A DNA stretch of 64,000 nt, taken from Tolumonas sp008015085. GTDB lineage: Bacteria; Pseudomonadota; Gammaproteobacteria; Enterobacterales; Aeromonadaceae. Shown piece by piece: positions 63,089 to 64,000 of this stretch. The translations under genes and the position numbers were made by a program. Below the pieces are notes generated by a model. The model worked only from the letters and a program-made list of their open reading frames with translations. It ran no database searches and was not told the origin of the DNA. The stretch is taken from positions 62,001-126,000 of the forward strand of contig JAJUJX010000002.1 in NCBI GenBank assembly GCA_029265125.1, given 5' to 3'. Positions within the stretch are counted from its first letter, which is position 1. Each line of letters opens with the position of its first letter.

Positions 63089-64000
63089 TTAGCTCTGGAA
63101 ATTCAACGTGTGAGTGCCTTTATGGTAGTACGGGCCTACACCATACTTTTCATTGTTAAGTGTATTATCTACCATTGATGTGGTCATTATGATTTGAAAA
63201 TCATCTTTTATTTCATCGCATAACTGCACAATAATTTTTTGGAAATTTTGACTTCGTTCTTCTCTCATTCCTTTATCTTCAATGTTGTCAAACATTGAAA
63301 AACAAGGCAGTCTAAAATCATTATCATTTATTGCTGTGAATAAAGCTGCTAAGTGAAAAGTGTTTTTCAAAACCACATTTGAGCTTGCTGAAAAGTTGGC
63401 TCTATCATCTAATCTAAAGCTATCTGATGCAAAGTCGAAATCAAATCTTTGAGCTATATCGAAGTCTTTTTCAACTCCATCATCTTTTTTTAATATTGAA
63501 ATTACTTTTTCAGAGATATTCTTCCTGACTAAATTTACTCTTTTTTGTCTTCTGGCCTCTAGAATTTTCAATCTATCTTTCTTTATGTTTATCACATCTT
63601 GGAGCCTGTTTTTTTCTTTCCTTTTTTGATCTAGTTTTTCGGCTAACTCTATCTTGTCTCTATGATTCTCTATTTGTGACTGAATGAATCCTTCTTCAGC
63701 TGCTAATTTTATTATTAATGCCTCATAGTCACTCGATGTCGTACTTATCGTGTTAAGTTCTAATTTAAGTCGATTTAGCAACTCTTTTTCTTTCTTTATC
63801 TGAGCGCTAAGATTGGATTTTAAATCTTTTTGTTTTTTAAATATCTCTTGTGACTCAGAGATTTGAAAATCAATCTGATTTAAAGTTTCAATATAAGTAT
63901 CTTCAATAGAGTTACCAGTTTTTTCAGATTTGCATAAAGAACAGCTATTTTCTGACTCTTCTGTAATTATTTCGCTATGACAACTTGGGCAATATATGAA
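63089..64000 (-). CDS. C-terminal part of a zinc-ribbon/coiled-coil (Rad50/SMC-like) ATPase
   Basis: 303 residues visible; the frame is open to the window edge, so the N-terminal ATPase half is outside. From the edge: a zinc site CPSC-N12-CSLC (residues 4-23), then about 150 residues of heptad-like coiled coil (KKQKDLKSNL, IENHRDKIELAEKLDQKRKE, KKDRLKILEARRQKR), then a C-terminal lobe with FSASSNVVLKNTFHLAALF and a Walker-B-like FSMFDNIEDKG, ending IIMTTSM. This is the layout of P-loop ATPases of the SMC/Rad50/AAA_23 kind, common in anti-phage systems and DNA repair. The family cannot be named. It lies in the integrated element and is AT-rich compared with the chromosome. Confidence 0.75.
   Translation of the reverse strand, partial: FIYCPSCHSEIITEESENSCSLCKSEKTGNSIEDTYIETLNQIDFQISESQEIFKKQKDLKSNLSAQIKKEKELLNRLKLELNTISTTSSDYEALIIKLAAEEGFIQSQIENHRDKIELAEKLDQKRKEKNRLQDVINIKKDRLKILEARRQKRVNLVRKNISEKVISILKKDDGVEKDFDIAQRFDFDFASDSFRLDDRANFSASSNVVLKNTFHLAALFTAINDNDFRLPCFSMFDNIEDKGMREERSQNFQKIIVQLCDEIKDDFQIIMTTSMVDNTLNNEKYGVGPYYHKGTHTLNFQS

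Overview
The window reads as chromosomal DNA of a gammaproteobacterium, most likely a relative of Tolumonas/Aeromonas (Aeromonadales). This is inferred from gene order and protein similarity recalled from E. coli and its relatives: fabB-pdxB-usg-fimV-truA-accD-folC-dedD, minCDE, ycgL-ycgN, and cmk-rpsA-ihfB-lapAB-pyrF are all present and intact. No database search was run.

Region 1 (1-13.4 kb) is a glucuronide/hexuronate island. It holds uidA (5' end outside the window), an EamA-type permease, uidB (glucuronide carrier), uidC (outer-membrane porin), exuT (hexuronate importer), uxuR (GntR/FCD regulator), and uxuA-uxuB-uxaC. Together they take a glucuronide across both membranes, release glucuronate and convert it through fructuronate and mannonate to 2-keto-3-deoxygluconate. 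Several TGGT-N2-ACCA palindromes, two of them inside a repeated 45-bp module, lie upstream of exuT, uxuR and uxuA and look like UxuR operators. No uidR and no KDG kinase or aldolase gene is present in the window.

Region 2 (13.4-31.9 kb) starts with a cysteine-rich lipoprotein and an RhlE-like helicase. It continues with a two-component pair: a hybrid sensor kinase whose N-terminal half is an NCS1-type permease, and a LuxR-type response regulator. Divergent from this pair runs a complete urea operon, urtABCDE-ureDABC-ureE-hupE/ureJ-ureF-ureG, covering urea ABC import, the nickel enzyme urease, its maturation factors and a nickel permease-like protein. A hypothetical gene and two tandem tRNA-Val(GAC) genes follow.

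Region 3 (32.2-61.5 kb) is mostly housekeeping: arfA, a Nudix hydrolase, the hisJQMP basic amino-acid importer, fumC, a DUF2789 protein, corA, mnmC, fabB, pdxB, usg, fimV, truA, accD, folC, dedD, ybgI, rnd, minCDE, ycgL, ycgN, cmk, rpsA, ihfB, lapA, lapB, pyrF and a probable rhombosortase.

Region 4 (61.5 kb to the end) is the left end of an integrated element. It has a displaced 3' fragment of tRNA-Leu(TAA), a tyrosine integrase, a strong LexA (SOS) box just upstream of the integrase, and the C-terminal part of a zinc-ribbon/coiled-coil ATPase that runs off the window. The element presumably continues to the right, where an intact tRNA-Leu(TAA) would be expected. The two most unusual things in the window are the permease-fused urea sensor kinase and the SOS-linked element end with its Rad50-like cargo.
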